Part shown: positions 1-7,861 of the stretch, one piece after another
Layout: every line of letters begins with the position of its first letter
Numbering within the stretch: position 1 is the stretch's first letter
DNA from: Actinomycetota bacterium
GTDB taxonomy: Bacteria > Actinomycetota > Actinomycetes > S36-B12
Direction of reading: 5' to 3'
Assembly: GCA_009700485.1 (NCBI GenBank)
Contig: WLLZ01000033.1
Span: forward strand, 1 to 16,517
DNA length: 16,517 nt
Program-made: the position numbers and the translations under genes
Notes under the pieces: model-generated
The model's database searches: none
The model's input: the letters and a program-made list of their open reading frames with translations, nothing else
Told to the model about the DNA's origin: nothing

Positions 1-407
1 CTCGAGGCGCTGCCCCCCAAAGCAATAAGCAGGTGCTTCGCACCTTGTATTAGCGCCTCCCGTGCCGCCAGCCCCACCCCAAAGCTTGAGGTATCCCAAG
101 GACGTGTCGCCAAATCTTGGACGCCGGCCAGCCCGCAAATCTCCGCTAATTCAATTACTGCGGTCCGACCCTGCAGGGCAATTCTTGACGAATTGGCGCG
201 CATCAATGCATCAACTGTGCTTGTCGAAACCTGTGAAAAACCAACAGCCAAGAGCACGTCGAGGGTGCCATCACCTCCATCGGCAATAGGCACCGAGATG
301 AATTGCGAGCCGGGAAACATTGCCGCTAACTGGGCACCGGCTATATCAGCCACCTCACGGGCGCTCAGGGAGCCCTTGAAGGCATTTGGTGCCAGCAGGA
401 TCCGCAT
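1..407 (-). CDS. glxK: Glycerate kinase, N-terminal part (truncated by window edge)
   Basis: This reading frame starts at an ATG at 407-405 and stays open to base 1, so only the first 135 residues are present; family members are usually about 370-380 residues. The N-terminus MRILLAPNAFKGSLSA (residues 1-16) is the family hallmark, followed by ADGGDGT (42-48) and a glycine-rich GGSAS run at the truncated end, where the family has its substrate/nucleotide loop. Members of this family (PF02595, GlxK/GarK type) phosphorylate D-glycerate with ATP in the cytoplasm, usually giving 2-phosphoglycerate and feeding glyoxylate or sugar-acid carbon into glycolysis. No strong Shine-Dalgarno precedes the ATG, but the N-terminus matches the family start well. 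It is divergent from the M23 peptidase gene. The family call is firm; which phosphoglycerate is formed is inferred from the family. Confidence 0.88.
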   Translation of the reverse strand, partial: MRILLAPNAFKGSLSAREVADIAGAQLAAMFPGSQFISVPIADGGDGTLDVLLAVGFSQVSTSTVDALMRANSSRIALQGRTAVIELAEICGLAGVQDLATRPWDTSSFGVGLAAREALIQGAKHLLIALGGSAS

Positions 408-508
408 GTCCGAATTGTGCCGTTCGCGGGTGGCGTAGGTCACACCCACCCCTAAGGTTCCCGTCGCGAGTTTGCCCATTTTGGATCCGCGCTGGTAGGA
501 ACTGTGTC
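408..508. promoter_or_regulatory. Divergent intergenic region, glycerate kinase / M23 peptidase
   Basis: These 101 bases separate two divergent starts, so promoters for both genes should lie here or inside the opposing 5' ends. I see no convincing -35/-10 pair or operator. The one clear element is the AGGA at 497-500, eight bases before the GTG start at 509. Confidence 0.4.
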
Positions 509-1051
509 GTGCGCATCTTTTGGGCCGGACTTTTCGCCCTACTGCTAACCGCCGGTGCCGGCGTTTTCTCCGCGCCCGCGCAGGCCGATCCAGCGCCCCG
601 AGATCTACAGCTGTCTCTCTCGATGCCAACATCGCCGGTACGCCTCGCTGCAAAGTTTGGTGAGGACGGCCCCTACTGGGGAGGAACACCGCACTCCGGG
701 CTTGATTTTGACGGTGACACCGGCGACGCCGTCTTCGCCGTGGCCAACGGAAGAGTCAAGGAAGTCGGAATGCGCGGCAGCTTCGGTCGCACGATCACAA
801 TTTCACACGGTGACGGGGTAGCTTCAATGTATTCGCACCTGTCGGCCACCGAGGTAAATGTTGGTGACCAAGTTTTCGCGGGTGATCGAATCGCCCGCAT
901 GGGTGCCACCGGAAACGTCTCTGGATCGCATCTGCATTTAGAGATTCAACTCCGCGGCGTCCCGACTGATCCTTATGGCTTTCTCTTCGCGGCCAACCCC
1001 GGTCGAGTAAGTGACCCGCCCGCCTGGGCTTGCCGGATCTACAGCTGCTAA
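509..1051 (+). CDS. Exported M23-family peptidase (LytM-like)
   Basis: A 180-residue protein. I chose the GTG at 509 rather than the ATG at 386 because AGGA lies eight bases upstream, the reading then opens on a clean signal peptide, and the longer version would run into the divergent glycerate kinase gene. The signal peptide has a hydrophobic core (residues 3-22) and an AQA cleavage site (24-26). The mature part is almost only the peptidase domain. All M23 zinc and catalytic positions are visible: H62 and D66 in HSGLDFD, H110 in MYSHLS, and H141/H143 in HLHLEI. M23 enzymes cut peptide cross-bridges of peptidoglycan, so cell-wall remodelling outside the membrane is the likely role. There is no LysM or other wall-binding domain. 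A small M23 peptidase also neighbours uvrD1 in mycobacteria, which supports orthology by position. The exact bond cleaved is unknown. Confidence 0.9.
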   Translation: MRIFWAGLFALLLTAGAGVFSAPAQADPAPRDLQLSLSMPTSPVRLAAKFGEDGPYWGGTPHSGLDFDGDTGDAVFAVANGRVKEVGMRGSFGRTITISHGDGVASMYSHLSATEVNVGDQVFAGDRIARMGATGNVSGSHLHLEIQLRGVPTDPYGFLFAANPGRVSDPPAWACRIYSC

Positions 1052-3292
1052 TTAGAGTTTTTCAACCGGCGCGTATCTAAGCAACAAGCGCTTGATACCC
1101 GAGGACCCAAAATCGATGGTGGCATCAGCTTTGGCACCAACGCCATCAGCCGAGACGACCGTGCCTAGGCCAAATCGCTCATGAGTTACTCGATCGCCGG
1201 CAGCCAGCACGATGGTTGGACCATCGTTATCTGATCGGTCACCAAGTCGGCGTGCAGCGCTCGTGCTACTCGGTGAGGACCCAAATCCATTTGACCCAAT
1301 CGGCATATTCATCGGCTCTTCACGCTCCCATTGCACATCAGGGATTTCGTCAAGGAAGCGGGAGGCGGGATTAAATGATGGAGTGCCCCATGCCGATCGT
1401 GTCATCGAACGTGTTACATAAAGCCGCTCCCGAGCTCGGGTGATACCAACATAAGCCAAGCGGCGTTCTTCTTCCAGCTCCTTTGGATCACCGAGGGACC
1501 TTGAGTGCGGAAAGATGCCATCCTCCATTCCCGTTAGGAACACCACCGGGAATTCAAGGCCTTTTGCCGTATGCAGTGTCATCAACGTGACCACGCCACC
1601 GAGTTCATCACGATCAGGGATCTCATCAGCATCGGCAACAAGTGACACGCGCTCCAAGAAGTCAGTGAGGGTGCCTTCGGGGTTCTCGTTGGCAAACTCC
1701 TGAGCTACCGATTCAAGCTCCGCTAGGTTTTCAACCCGGGTTTCATCCTGTGGATCAGCCGACCCCTGCAATTCAGTTAGGTATCCACTTTGCTCAAGCA
1801 CCGCTTGCAACACCATGGCGGCATCCGCCCCTGATTCCACGATCGTGCGCAAATCACTAAGCATCCGTGTGAATATCTCAATACTGGAAAGTGATCGGGT
1901 GGCAATACCGGGCGCCTCTGAGGCCCTATCCAAGGCCGCTGCGAACGAAATACCGGCCCGCTGGGCAAATGCATCGACCATGGCCTCGGCGCGCTCGCCG
2001 ATACCCCGTTTGGGGACATTCAGGATTCGCCTTAGCGAAACTTCATCGGTGGGGTTTGCGAGTGTTCGAAGATAGGCAACCGCGTCGCGCACTTCACGGC
2101 GCTCATAGAATCGAACGCCTCCGACTACGCGATAGGGCATCCCGACGCGGATGAAGATGTCTTCAACTGAACGAGACTGCGCATTGGTTCGATAAAAGAC
2201 CGCGACATCGCTTGACTTCAGGCCTTCCTCATCACGCAGCCGCCTGATTTCATTGGAGATGAACGATGCCTCATCATGTTCATCGTCAGCAACATAGCCA
2301 ATAATCGCTGCACCGGCTCCGGCGTCCGTCCACAGATTCTTTGCTCGCCTACCACCGTTTCGCGAGATAACAGCATTAGCGGCCGTAAGAATTGTTTGGG
2401 TGGAACGGTAATTCTGCTCCAGCACGATCGTGCGGGCATTTGGGTAATCGCGCTCGAATTCCTCGATATTGCGAATTGTCGCTCCGCGGAATGCGTAAAT
2501 GGATTGGTCGGCATCACCAACTACACAGAGTTCAGCCGGTGGCAAGTCAGCGGTACCCGGGCCCACCAACTCCTTAATAAGTACATATTGAGCGTGATTG
2601 GTATCTTGATATTCGTCAACAAGAATTTGTCGGAACCGGAGCCGGTAGTGCTCCGCAACGTCTGGGAAAAGCTGCAATAGGGCTACTGTGGCTGATATCA
2701 GGTCATCGAAGTCAAATGCGTTGGCGCGCTGAAGCCGCCGCTGATAATCACGGTAGGCCTCAGCGAGGGTTTGCTCCATGTGGTTACTTGCCTGCTGGGC
2801 AAACTGCTCGTAATCAATGAGTTCATTCTTCAGGTTCGATACCTGCGCCAAAAAAGCCCTGGGGCTGTAGCGCTTGGGATCTAGATCCAATTCGCGAATC
2901 ACCATCGTCATGAGGCGCAAGGAGTCGGCTTGATCGTAGATGGTAAAAGTGCGGCTGACGCCAAGTCGACCTGCTTCAATTCGCAGAATTCTCACGCAGG
3001 CACTATGAAATGTCGATACCCACATGGCCCTCGAGCTTGAGCCGACAATCTCCGCAACTCGCTCCTTCATCTCACCGGCAGCCTTATTGGTGAAAGTGAT
3101 CGCCAAGATTTCGCTGGGTTGCGCGTCGCCGGTAGCGAGCAGATGGGCAATGCGGCGCGTGAGGACCCTTGTCTTACCCGAACCCGCCCCTGCCACAATC
3201 AACAAGGGGGTTACCCGGTGCTCAACAGCAGCCAACTGCGCCGGATTTAGGTCTGAGGTGAGCTCAGCCATCGGCACCGGGTTGGTTGTCAC
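1052..3292 (-). CDS. pcrA: ATP-dependent DNA helicase PcrA/UvrD1 (superfamily 1A)
   Basis: A 746-residue 3'-5' helicase of the usual length. Motifs run in order: Q-motif NPAQ (16-19), Walker A AGAGSGKT (34-41), motif Ia TFTNKAA, Walker B DEYQD (226-230), motif III GDADQSIYAFRGA, motif IV QNYRS, motif V TLHTAKGLEFPVVFL and motif VI AYVGITRARERL. The C-terminus (GDRVTHERFGLGTV to RYAPVEKL) is the Tudor-like domain that binds RNA polymerase in PcrA/UvrD. The family works in nucleotide excision repair, removal of RecA filaments and clearing of stalled polymerase. The start is uncertain: GTG at 3292 has no Shine-Dalgarno but could be leaderless (TACGAT six bases before it), while an in-frame ATG at 3271 also lacks one. 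It lies 86 bases downstream of the exported protein gene on the same strand, and its stop abuts the stop of the convergent M23 gene. Confidence 0.97.
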   Translation of the reverse strand: MTTNPVPMAELTSDLNPAQLAAVEHRVTPLLIVAGAGSGKTRVLTRRIAHLLATGDAQPSEILAITFTNKAAGEMKERVAEIVGSSSRAMWVSTFHSACVRILRIEAGRLGVSRTFTIYDQADSLRLMTMVIRELDLDPKRYSPRAFLAQVSNLKNELIDYEQFAQQASNHMEQTLAEAYRDYQRRLQRANAFDFDDLISATVALLQLFPDVAEHYRLRFRQILVDEYQDTNHAQYVLIKELVGPGTADLPPAELCVVGDADQSIYAFRGATIRNIEEFERDYPNARTIVLEQNYRSTQTILTAANAVISRNGGRRAKNLWTDAGAGAAIIGYVADDEHDEASFISNEIRRLRDEEGLKSSDVAVFYRTNAQSRSVEDIFIRVGMPYRVVGGVRFYERREVRDAVAYLRTLANPTDEVSLRRILNVPKRGIGERAEAMVDAFAQRAGISFAAALDRASEAPGIATRSLSSIEIFTRMLSDLRTIVESGADAAMVLQAVLEQSGYLTELQGSADPQDETRVENLAELESVAQEFANENPEGTLTDFLERVSLVADADEIPDRDELGGVVTLMTLHTAKGLEFPVVFLTGMEDGIFPHSRSLGDPKELEEERRLAYVGITRARERLYVTRSMTRSAWGTPSFNPASRFLDEIPDVQWEREEPMNMPIGSNGFGSSPSSTSAARRLGDRSDNDGPTIVLAAGDRVTHERFGLGTVVSADGVGAKADATIDFGSSGIKRLLLRYAPVEKL

Positions 3293-3295
3293 TGC

Positions 3296-3301
3296 TGCAT
3301 C
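3296..3301 (-). promoter_or_regulatory. Possible -10 element for a leaderless pcrA transcript
   Basis: On the minus strand TACGAT is followed by six bases and then the GTG start of pcrA. That spacing would place the transcript start at the start codon. No good -35 lies at the right distance, so this is only a candidate. Leaderless mRNAs are common in actinobacteria. Confidence 0.25.
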
Positions 3302-3378
3302 GTAGGCAAGGTGCCTGACAACACGCGTCGGCGGCTAGACCTAGTTGCGCAGCCCCGCAGGTCAGCGGTTGGTGCAAA

Positions 3379-5325
3379 CTAGCGGACGTACCCAACAATC
3401 GTCGCATTCGCCGAGGCTGCGACCGATGAAGTAACCAGAATTTGGCCATCGGAGCCCACCGGAGCTAAAACCAGGGCTGCATAGCGAGTATTTGCCACCA
3501 CCGGGGCCGATCGGGTTGCTGGTGGCTGCCCGCCGGATGCGTAGACGGTGACCGTGCCGTCAGTCGGACTCTTCTTAGTCTGCACCCGAAGTAGCACCGC
3601 CTTGAGCTTCTTGACTCCTGGCAGCCCGAATTGCTTCGAAACTTTGAAACTCTTGGTTTCACCCGCGGTGAACTTGCTACCGAAAACAAATCTGGGTGAC
3701 AGCGCAATCGCGGTGCTCGGGGTAGTGCCGGTGCCATAACCTAGAACTTCGACGCGAAGATTGACCGCCGGTTTTTTTGACGCGGCCAAGCGCACCGCGC
3801 CACCGGATACTGGAACTAACATCACAGCTTTATGCATTGTGGCTCGGGGGAAGCGGAACTTCGCCGAAGCGCTTTTATCAGTACGCCCGATGCGAACAGA
3901 TCCACCGCTCGTTGCATCTTTACTAGTTATGAAAATTAATGCGGAGGTTGCATCTGCCGGCACCCCGATGAGGTTTACGGTGCGCTCCTCGCCAGGCTGC
4001 AATGGTCCATCGGTGGTCGACTCGTAGCCAATCATCGAACCCACGGGGAAGAAATCCACCGGCCCTATCGGCGCTGTCGGCGCGGGTGCCACCGGCGCAT
4101 TATTTACCGGAGGCTCGGTGCTCGCGCCATTGCCACCCTTGCTCTTGGTGTAATACCCAACTACGTCAACACTTAAGTCAGTGGCACCCGAAGTGGTGGC
4201 AAGGACAATCGTGCCGTCGGATGAGACCGGAAGTGTCGCGGTGCCGGATGCATCGCCGTTCATGATCGTATTCACGACGGTTTGGCTGGCCTTTTGGCCC
4301 GGTGACCACACTCGAACACGCGAGGCAGAATTGGCACCAAGGGCTGAAACATTTACTGTCACGCCGGTAACACCGGTTGCCGGCACCCCGCCGACGCCGG
4401 TCACTTTCACGTAGATTCGATTACCGTCGCCCGAATACCGATCCTGCAGTATTCGGCAACGACCCTGATCGCCGACACCAACGCGCGTATTGAGGGCATT
4501 GAACGGGGCGATTGCCACCATCTCGCCAGTTGGTGTGATGTCGCCGGTGGTCGCACTCGAGGATTGCCCCTTGCAGAATGGGGCGTCGATTGGTGAACCA
4601 TCCCAAAATGAGCTTGTCGCGGTCGCGCCATCCCACGTTAATGAAATATGGATGTGGTTTCGATGGCAAACGGTGTCGTTACCCTGCTCAGGCTTGCTGA
4701 AGCAACCCTTAAGTTCCGTCCAGCCGCGATTGATGTCGTAGCCGCGCCAAATGCGGTCATTCCAGCCGATGTACATCACGCCAAGGCGAACAGCGTTTCC
4801 GTATGGGGTTCCCGCTTGATCGGGGCCGAGTAACCAGTTCAAGAAAGTCTCGGCGTTCGCGCGCTGCTGCGCATTACGAACGCTGACCATCCAGTCGAGT
4901 GCGCGACCCTCCTTGTGCTCACTTTGCCCACCAATATCGCAGGCGCGCGGAATCCAAACCGTTTGATCGGCGCCGTAAGTAGCTTTGATTAAATCTGAGA
5001 GCCGCTGTGTCCCTGGTTTAGCGACTGGATCACATTGCGCCTGGCCTTCGTATTCGGCGCCGACGTCATAAGTTGGCGGTAACGCCACCGGGTAGCCCGG
5101 TGTTGCTGCTGGCGGCAAGCCTTCGCCAGGCACGGGGGCCCCGGCCAAGGGGCCGGTCCAACTACTGGGCTGCCAAATGCCATCGCCGGCTTGGGCAATC
5201 GGAATCCCAATTATCACTGCCACCGCAACGAACCCCGCGACGAGGCCGACCCTAGGCGGTCGAGCACCTCGACCCATGGGTCTGTCAGCAGGCAGGGCAG
5301 AATGCCCTTTACGGCGGGGAAGCAC
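3379..5325 (-). CDS. Exported M15/VanY-like zinc peptidase-type protein with three C-terminal beta repeats
   Basis: A 648-residue secreted or surface protein. A basic N-terminus precedes a hydrophobic segment (about 27-43) ending in AQA (44-46), a likely signal peptide. A Pro/Gly-rich linker leads to a domain (about 95-250) carrying SEHKEGRALD (135-144) and HRNHIHIS (221-228). These resemble the zinc-binding SxHxxGxAxD and HxH motifs of M15 D-Ala-D-Ala peptidases and related actinobacterial exported proteins. Three beta-rich repeats follow (about 270-391, 423-530 and 538-646), each ending in a VVGY/VLGY/IVGY motif, of the type common in secreted actinobacterial proteins. A Pro/Ala linker (about 405-422) separates repeats 1 and 2. 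Peptidoglycan peptide trimming is inferred; enzymatic activity is not certain. The start is GTG at 5325 (weak AGG nearby) or ATG at 5277. It could be cotranscribed with pcrA downstream. Confidence 0.85.
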   Translation of the reverse strand: MLPRRKGHSALPADRPMGRGARPPRVGLVAGFVAVAVIIGIPIAQAGDGIWQPSSWTGPLAGAPVPGEGLPPAATPGYPVALPPTYDVGAEYEGQAQCDPVAKPGTQRLSDLIKATYGADQTVWIPRACDIGGQSEHKEGRALDWMVSVRNAQQRANAETFLNWLLGPDQAGTPYGNAVRLGVMYIGWNDRIWRGYDINRGWTELKGCFSKPEQGNDTVCHRNHIHISLTWDGATATSSFWDGSPIDAPFCKGQSSSATTGDITPTGEMVAIAPFNALNTRVGVGDQGRCRILQDRYSGDGNRIYVKVTGVGGVPATGVTGVTVNVSALGANSASRVRVWSPGQKASQTVVNTIMNGDASGTATLPVSSDGTIVLATTSGATDLSVDVVGYYTKSKGGNGASTEPPVNNAPVAPAPTAPIGPVDFFPVGSMIGYESTTDGPLQPGEERTVNLIGVPADATSALIFITSKDATSGGSVRIGRTDKSASAKFRFPRATMHKAVMLVPVSGGAVRLAASKKPAVNLRVEVLGYGTGTTPSTAIALSPRFVFGSKFTAGETKSFKVSKQFGLPGVKKLKAVLLRVQTKKSPTDGTVTVYASGGQPPATRSAPVVANTRYAALVLAPVGSDGQILVTSSVAASANATIVGYVR

Positions 5326-5402
5326 CCACCTATCGTGTCATGCGCGTGACGGAAGTGACGAGTGAGACATGGGCAATCAGCAAACAACAGTCGTGTAATT
5401 TG

Positions 5403-5435
5403 CCCCGGAAAGTGGCGAATTCCCCCTATCCGGGG
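5403..5435 (+). promoter_or_regulatory. Inverted repeat in the leader of the PIG-L deacetylase gene
   Basis: CCCCGGA (5403-5409) and TCCGGGG (5429-5435) form a perfect 7-base inverted repeat with a 19-base spacer, ending seven bases before the AAGGAGAG ribosome binding site. It could be an operator or an RNA hairpin beside the start site. No regulator can be named. Confidence 0.4.
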
Positions 5436-5441
5436 TTATTC

Positions 5442-5449
5442 AAGGAGAG
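5442..5449 (+). promoter_or_regulatory. Strong ribosome binding site deciding the PIG-L start
   Basis: AAGGAGAG lies just before the ATG at 5452. It is the best Shine-Dalgarno in the window and fixes the start there rather than at the in-frame ATG at 5362, which has none. Confidence 0.8.
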
Positions 5450-5451
5450 TC

Positions 5452-6171
5452 ATGCTCGAGAAAGACACCGTGGAGCGGATCCTGGTCATTACCGCCCACC
5501 CTGATGATGTGGATTTTGGAGCTGCCGGAACCATCGCCGGTTGGGTTGATGAAGGTATTGCGGTCACGTACTGCATCATCACCGACGGTGACGCCGGCGG
5601 CGCTGACCCAACGGTGCCACGTGGTGATATCGCCGGGATCCGGCAAGCCGAACAGCGGGCCGCCGGTGCCGTGCTCGGGGTGAGCGATATCAGATTTCTC
5701 GGGTACCGTGACGGCGAACTCTCCGTTACCCATGACCTACGGCGCGACCTGAGCCGGGTAATTCGCCAAGTACGCCCCCAGCGGGTGCTGATGCAGTCAC
5801 CTGATCGTAATTGGAAACGCATATATGCCTCACATCCAGATCATCTGGCGGCCGGCGAGGCGACGATTTTCGCCATCTACCCAGACGCCCGCAATCCATT
5901 TGCCCACACTTCTCTCATCAAAGATGAGGGCCTCAAAGATTGGACCGTCGGCGAGGTTTGGGTCATGGGTTCACCAACCTCGAATCACTATGTAGATGTC
6001 ACTGACAAGTTCGAAATGAAATTGGCTGCGCTTCACGCACATGCGAGTCAGACAGCACATATGGACGATCTCGCTGGCCGCATCACCGGCTGGCTATCGG
6101 CGCAGGCCGCCGAAGCTGGACTACCAGAAGGCCGGCTAGCCGAAGCCTTCATGGTGGTTGACACCGCCTAA
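5452..6171 (+). CDS. PIG-L/LmbE-family zinc deacetylase
   Basis: A 239-residue cytoplasmic protein with no signal peptide. AHPDD (15-19) gives the zinc ligands H16 and D19 and the probable base D18. The third zinc ligand is H131 in SHPDH (127-131). TDGDAGG (44-50) and the long DNWKR-type loop before SHPDH also fit the family. Family members remove N-acetyl groups from GlcNAc-linked substrates; in actinobacteria MshB and the amidase Mca belong here and act in mycothiol metabolism. This protein is shorter than MshB and Mca (about 290-300 residues), so neither name is safe; the substrate may be another N-acetylated sugar or conjugate. It stands alone, divergent from the exported protein gene and convergent with guaA. 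Confidence 0.88.
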   Translation: MLEKDTVERILVITAHPDDVDFGAAGTIAGWVDEGIAVTYCIITDGDAGGADPTVPRGDIAGIRQAEQRAAGAVLGVSDIRFLGYRDGELSVTHDLRRDLSRVIRQVRPQRVLMQSPDRNWKRIYASHPDHLAAGEATIFAIYPDARNPFAHTSLIKDEGLKDWTVGEVWVMGSPTSNHYVDVTDKFEMKLAALHAHASQTAHMDDLAGRITGWLSAQAAEAGLPEGRLAEAFMVVDTA

Positions 6172-6175
6172 GCGC

Positions 6176-6264
6176 ACCGGGGCTACCCCTCAATCAGCTA
6201 AACCTGCTCGATCCGTCAAAAAACATCGCCGAAATGACGGAACCGGCAGGTTTAAGGCCCCGGT
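6176..6264. terminator. Nested inverted repeat between convergent genes; possible bidirectional terminator
   Basis: Three pairs of arms nest around one centre. ACCGGGGC (6176-6183) pairs with GCCCCGGT (6257-6264), TAAACCTGC (6199-6207) with GCAGGTTTA (6246-6254), and TCCGTCA (6212-6218) with TGACGGA (6235-6241). A 16-base A-rich loop lies inside. That is 24 complementary pairs, all read directly from sequence. The position between the stops of the PIG-L gene (6171) and guaA (6288) suggests transcription termination for both, but there is no T-tract after the stem on either strand. Confidence 0.6.
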
Positions 6265-6287
6265 ACGTGACGTGGACCTCATCAGCT

Positions 6288-7850
6288 TCACTCCCACTCA
6301 ATAGTGCCCGGTGGTTTACTCGTGATGTCTAACGTCACCCGATTAATTTCTGGAACCTCGTTGGTGATGCGCGTCGAAATCCGAGCTAGCACCTCATACG
6401 GAAGCCGAGACCAATCCGCGGTCATGGCATCTTCACTTGTCACTGGGCGAAGAACTACCGGATGGCCATAAGTACGGCCATCGCCTTGAACTCCAACAGA
6501 GCGCACCTCAGCCAGCAATACCACCGGGAATTGCCACACGTCACGATCTAGCCCCGCCGCGGTCAACTCCTCGCGGGCAATTGCATCAGCAGCCCGCAAA
6601 ATTCGTAGGCGATCAGCATCCACAGCGCCGACTATGCGGATAGCCAAGCCCGGGCCTGGAAAGGGGTGCCGCCAAACAATCGCCGGCGGTAACCCTAGAT
6701 CGAGTCCGACCTGTCGTACCTCATCTTTAAATAGGGCGCGCAATGGTTCGACTAGGCGAAATTTCAGATCGTCGGGTAGACCGCCAACATTGTGGTGGCT
6801 TTTGATATTCGCGGTACCACTACCACCACCGGACTCGACGACATCTGGATACAGGGTGCCCTGCACCAAAAAGTCCACCGGCTCGCCATCGGACGACTCA
6901 ACAATTCCTCGCGCAGCTTCCTCGAAAACTCTAATGAATTCACGGCCGATGATCTTGCGTTTCGTCTCGGGGTCGGTGACGCCAGCAAGTGCGTTTAGGA
7001 AACGCTCGGCGGCGTCTGCGACCACAAGTTTAACTCCGGTGGCTGCCACGAAATCACGCTCGACTTGCTCAGCCTCACCCTTGCGTAGCAGCCCATGATC
7101 TACAAAAACACAGGTAAGTTGATCACCTACCGCACGCTGCACCAATGCTGCAGCAACAGCTGAATCAACGCCACCCGATAGGCCACAAATAACTCGACCA
7201 CTACCAACCTGCTCACGGATCGCAGCCACCTGCACGTCGATGACATTGAGCATCGTCCAGGTTGGTTCAATTCCGGCTATGTCATAAAGGAAGCGCGTTA
7301 AAACAGCCTGACCATGCTCGCTATGGAGCACCTCCGGATGAAACTGGACTCCGGCCATCCGCCGTTCAAGGTTCTCAAATGCCGCGACCGGAGCACCGGC
7401 CGAAACCGCACTAACCGTGAACCCGCCTGGAGCTTCAGAAACGCAGTCACCATGTGACATCCATACACTTTGCTCACTTGGCAAGCCGGCAAAAAGTGAA
7501 CCGGGCGTGGCTACCTGCATTATGGTGCCACCGAATTCGCGGAGCCCTGTCTCCTCGACTTTGCCGCCCAGTGACTGAGCCATCACCTGGAAGCCGTAGC
7601 AGATACCGAATACCGGAATCCCCAGGTCCAAGATTGCTTCATCAAAGCGGGGTGCACCGGCTTCGTAAACACTCGACGGGCCGCCGCTGAGCACAATCGC
7701 CACTGGCTTTCGCGCCGCTAAATCTGCCGCTTTAATGGTGTGCGAGACAACTTCAGAGTAGATATTTGCCTCGCGCACCCGCCGGGCAATCAGTTGGGCG
7801 TACTGCGCACCAAAGTCAACCACTAAGACTGTTGGTTGCGCATCGGTCAC
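6288..7850 (-). CDS. guaA: GMP synthase (glutamine-hydrolysing)
   Basis: A 520-residue enzyme converting XMP to GMP with ATP and glutamine, the last step of guanine nucleotide synthesis. The N-terminal class I amidotransferase carries the catalytic triad: C84 in GICYGFQ, and H171 and E173 in QFHPEV. The ATP pyrophosphatase domain has the PP-loop SGGVDS (225-230). The C-terminal dimerisation domain ends in the diagnostic ITSKPPGTIEWE. Length is normal. I chose the GTG at 7850 because AGG (7861-7859) sits eight bases upstream; the frame also has a TTG at 7856, which would be only two bases from it. A hairpin (7862-7888) lies directly before this site. The CD225 gene is 72 bases upstream on the same strand, so cotranscription is possible. 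Confidence 0.98.
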   Translation of the reverse strand: MTDAQPTVLVVDFGAQYAQLIARRVREANIYSEVVSHTIKAADLAARKPVAIVLSGGPSSVYEAGAPRFDEAILDLGIPVFGICYGFQVMAQSLGGKVEETGLREFGGTIMQVATPGSLFAGLPSEQSVWMSHGDCVSEAPGGFTVSAVSAGAPVAAFENLERRMAGVQFHPEVLHSEHGQAVLTRFLYDIAGIEPTWTMLNVIDVQVAAIREQVGSGRVICGLSGGVDSAVAAALVQRAVGDQLTCVFVDHGLLRKGEAEQVERDFVAATGVKLVVADAAERFLNALAGVTDPETKRKIIGREFIRVFEEAARGIVESSDGEPVDFLVQGTLYPDVVESGGGSGTANIKSHHNVGGLPDDLKFRLVEPLRALFKDEVRQVGLDLGLPPAIVWRHPFPGPGLAIRIVGAVDADRLRILRAADAIAREELTAAGLDRDVWQFPVVLLAEVRSVGVQGDGRTYGHPVVLRPVTSEDAMTADWSRLPYEVLARISTRITNEVPEINRVTLDITSKPPGTIEWE

Positions 7851-7861
7851 CGCCAAAGCCT

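Noticed and set aside
62..438. Plus-strand open frames at 62-289 and 193-438
   Set aside because: They overlap the minus-strand glycerate kinase, whose translation shows clear family motifs; the plus-strand peptides have no recognisable features.
386..508. N-terminal extension of the M23 peptidase from the ATG at 386
   Set aside because: It would overlap the divergent kinase gene and bury the signal peptide inside the protein; the GTG at 509 has a ribosome binding site and an immediate signal peptide.
2276..2680. 134-codon plus-strand frame inside pcrA
   Set aside because: Antisense shadow of a strongly conserved helicase gene; no ribosome binding site or protein motif.
3304..3316. Short AGGCA/TGCCT hairpin upstream of pcrA as a terminator
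   Set aside because: Only five base pairs with a three-base loop and no T-tract; expected by chance.
5436..5822. Minus-strand frames opposite the PIG-L gene
   Set aside because: Shadow of a gene with intact zinc motifs; the Ser/Arg-rich translation is typical of antisense reading.
6634..7098. 154-codon plus-strand frame inside guaA
   Set aside because: Low-complexity Arg/Ser/Pro-rich translation antisense to guaA.
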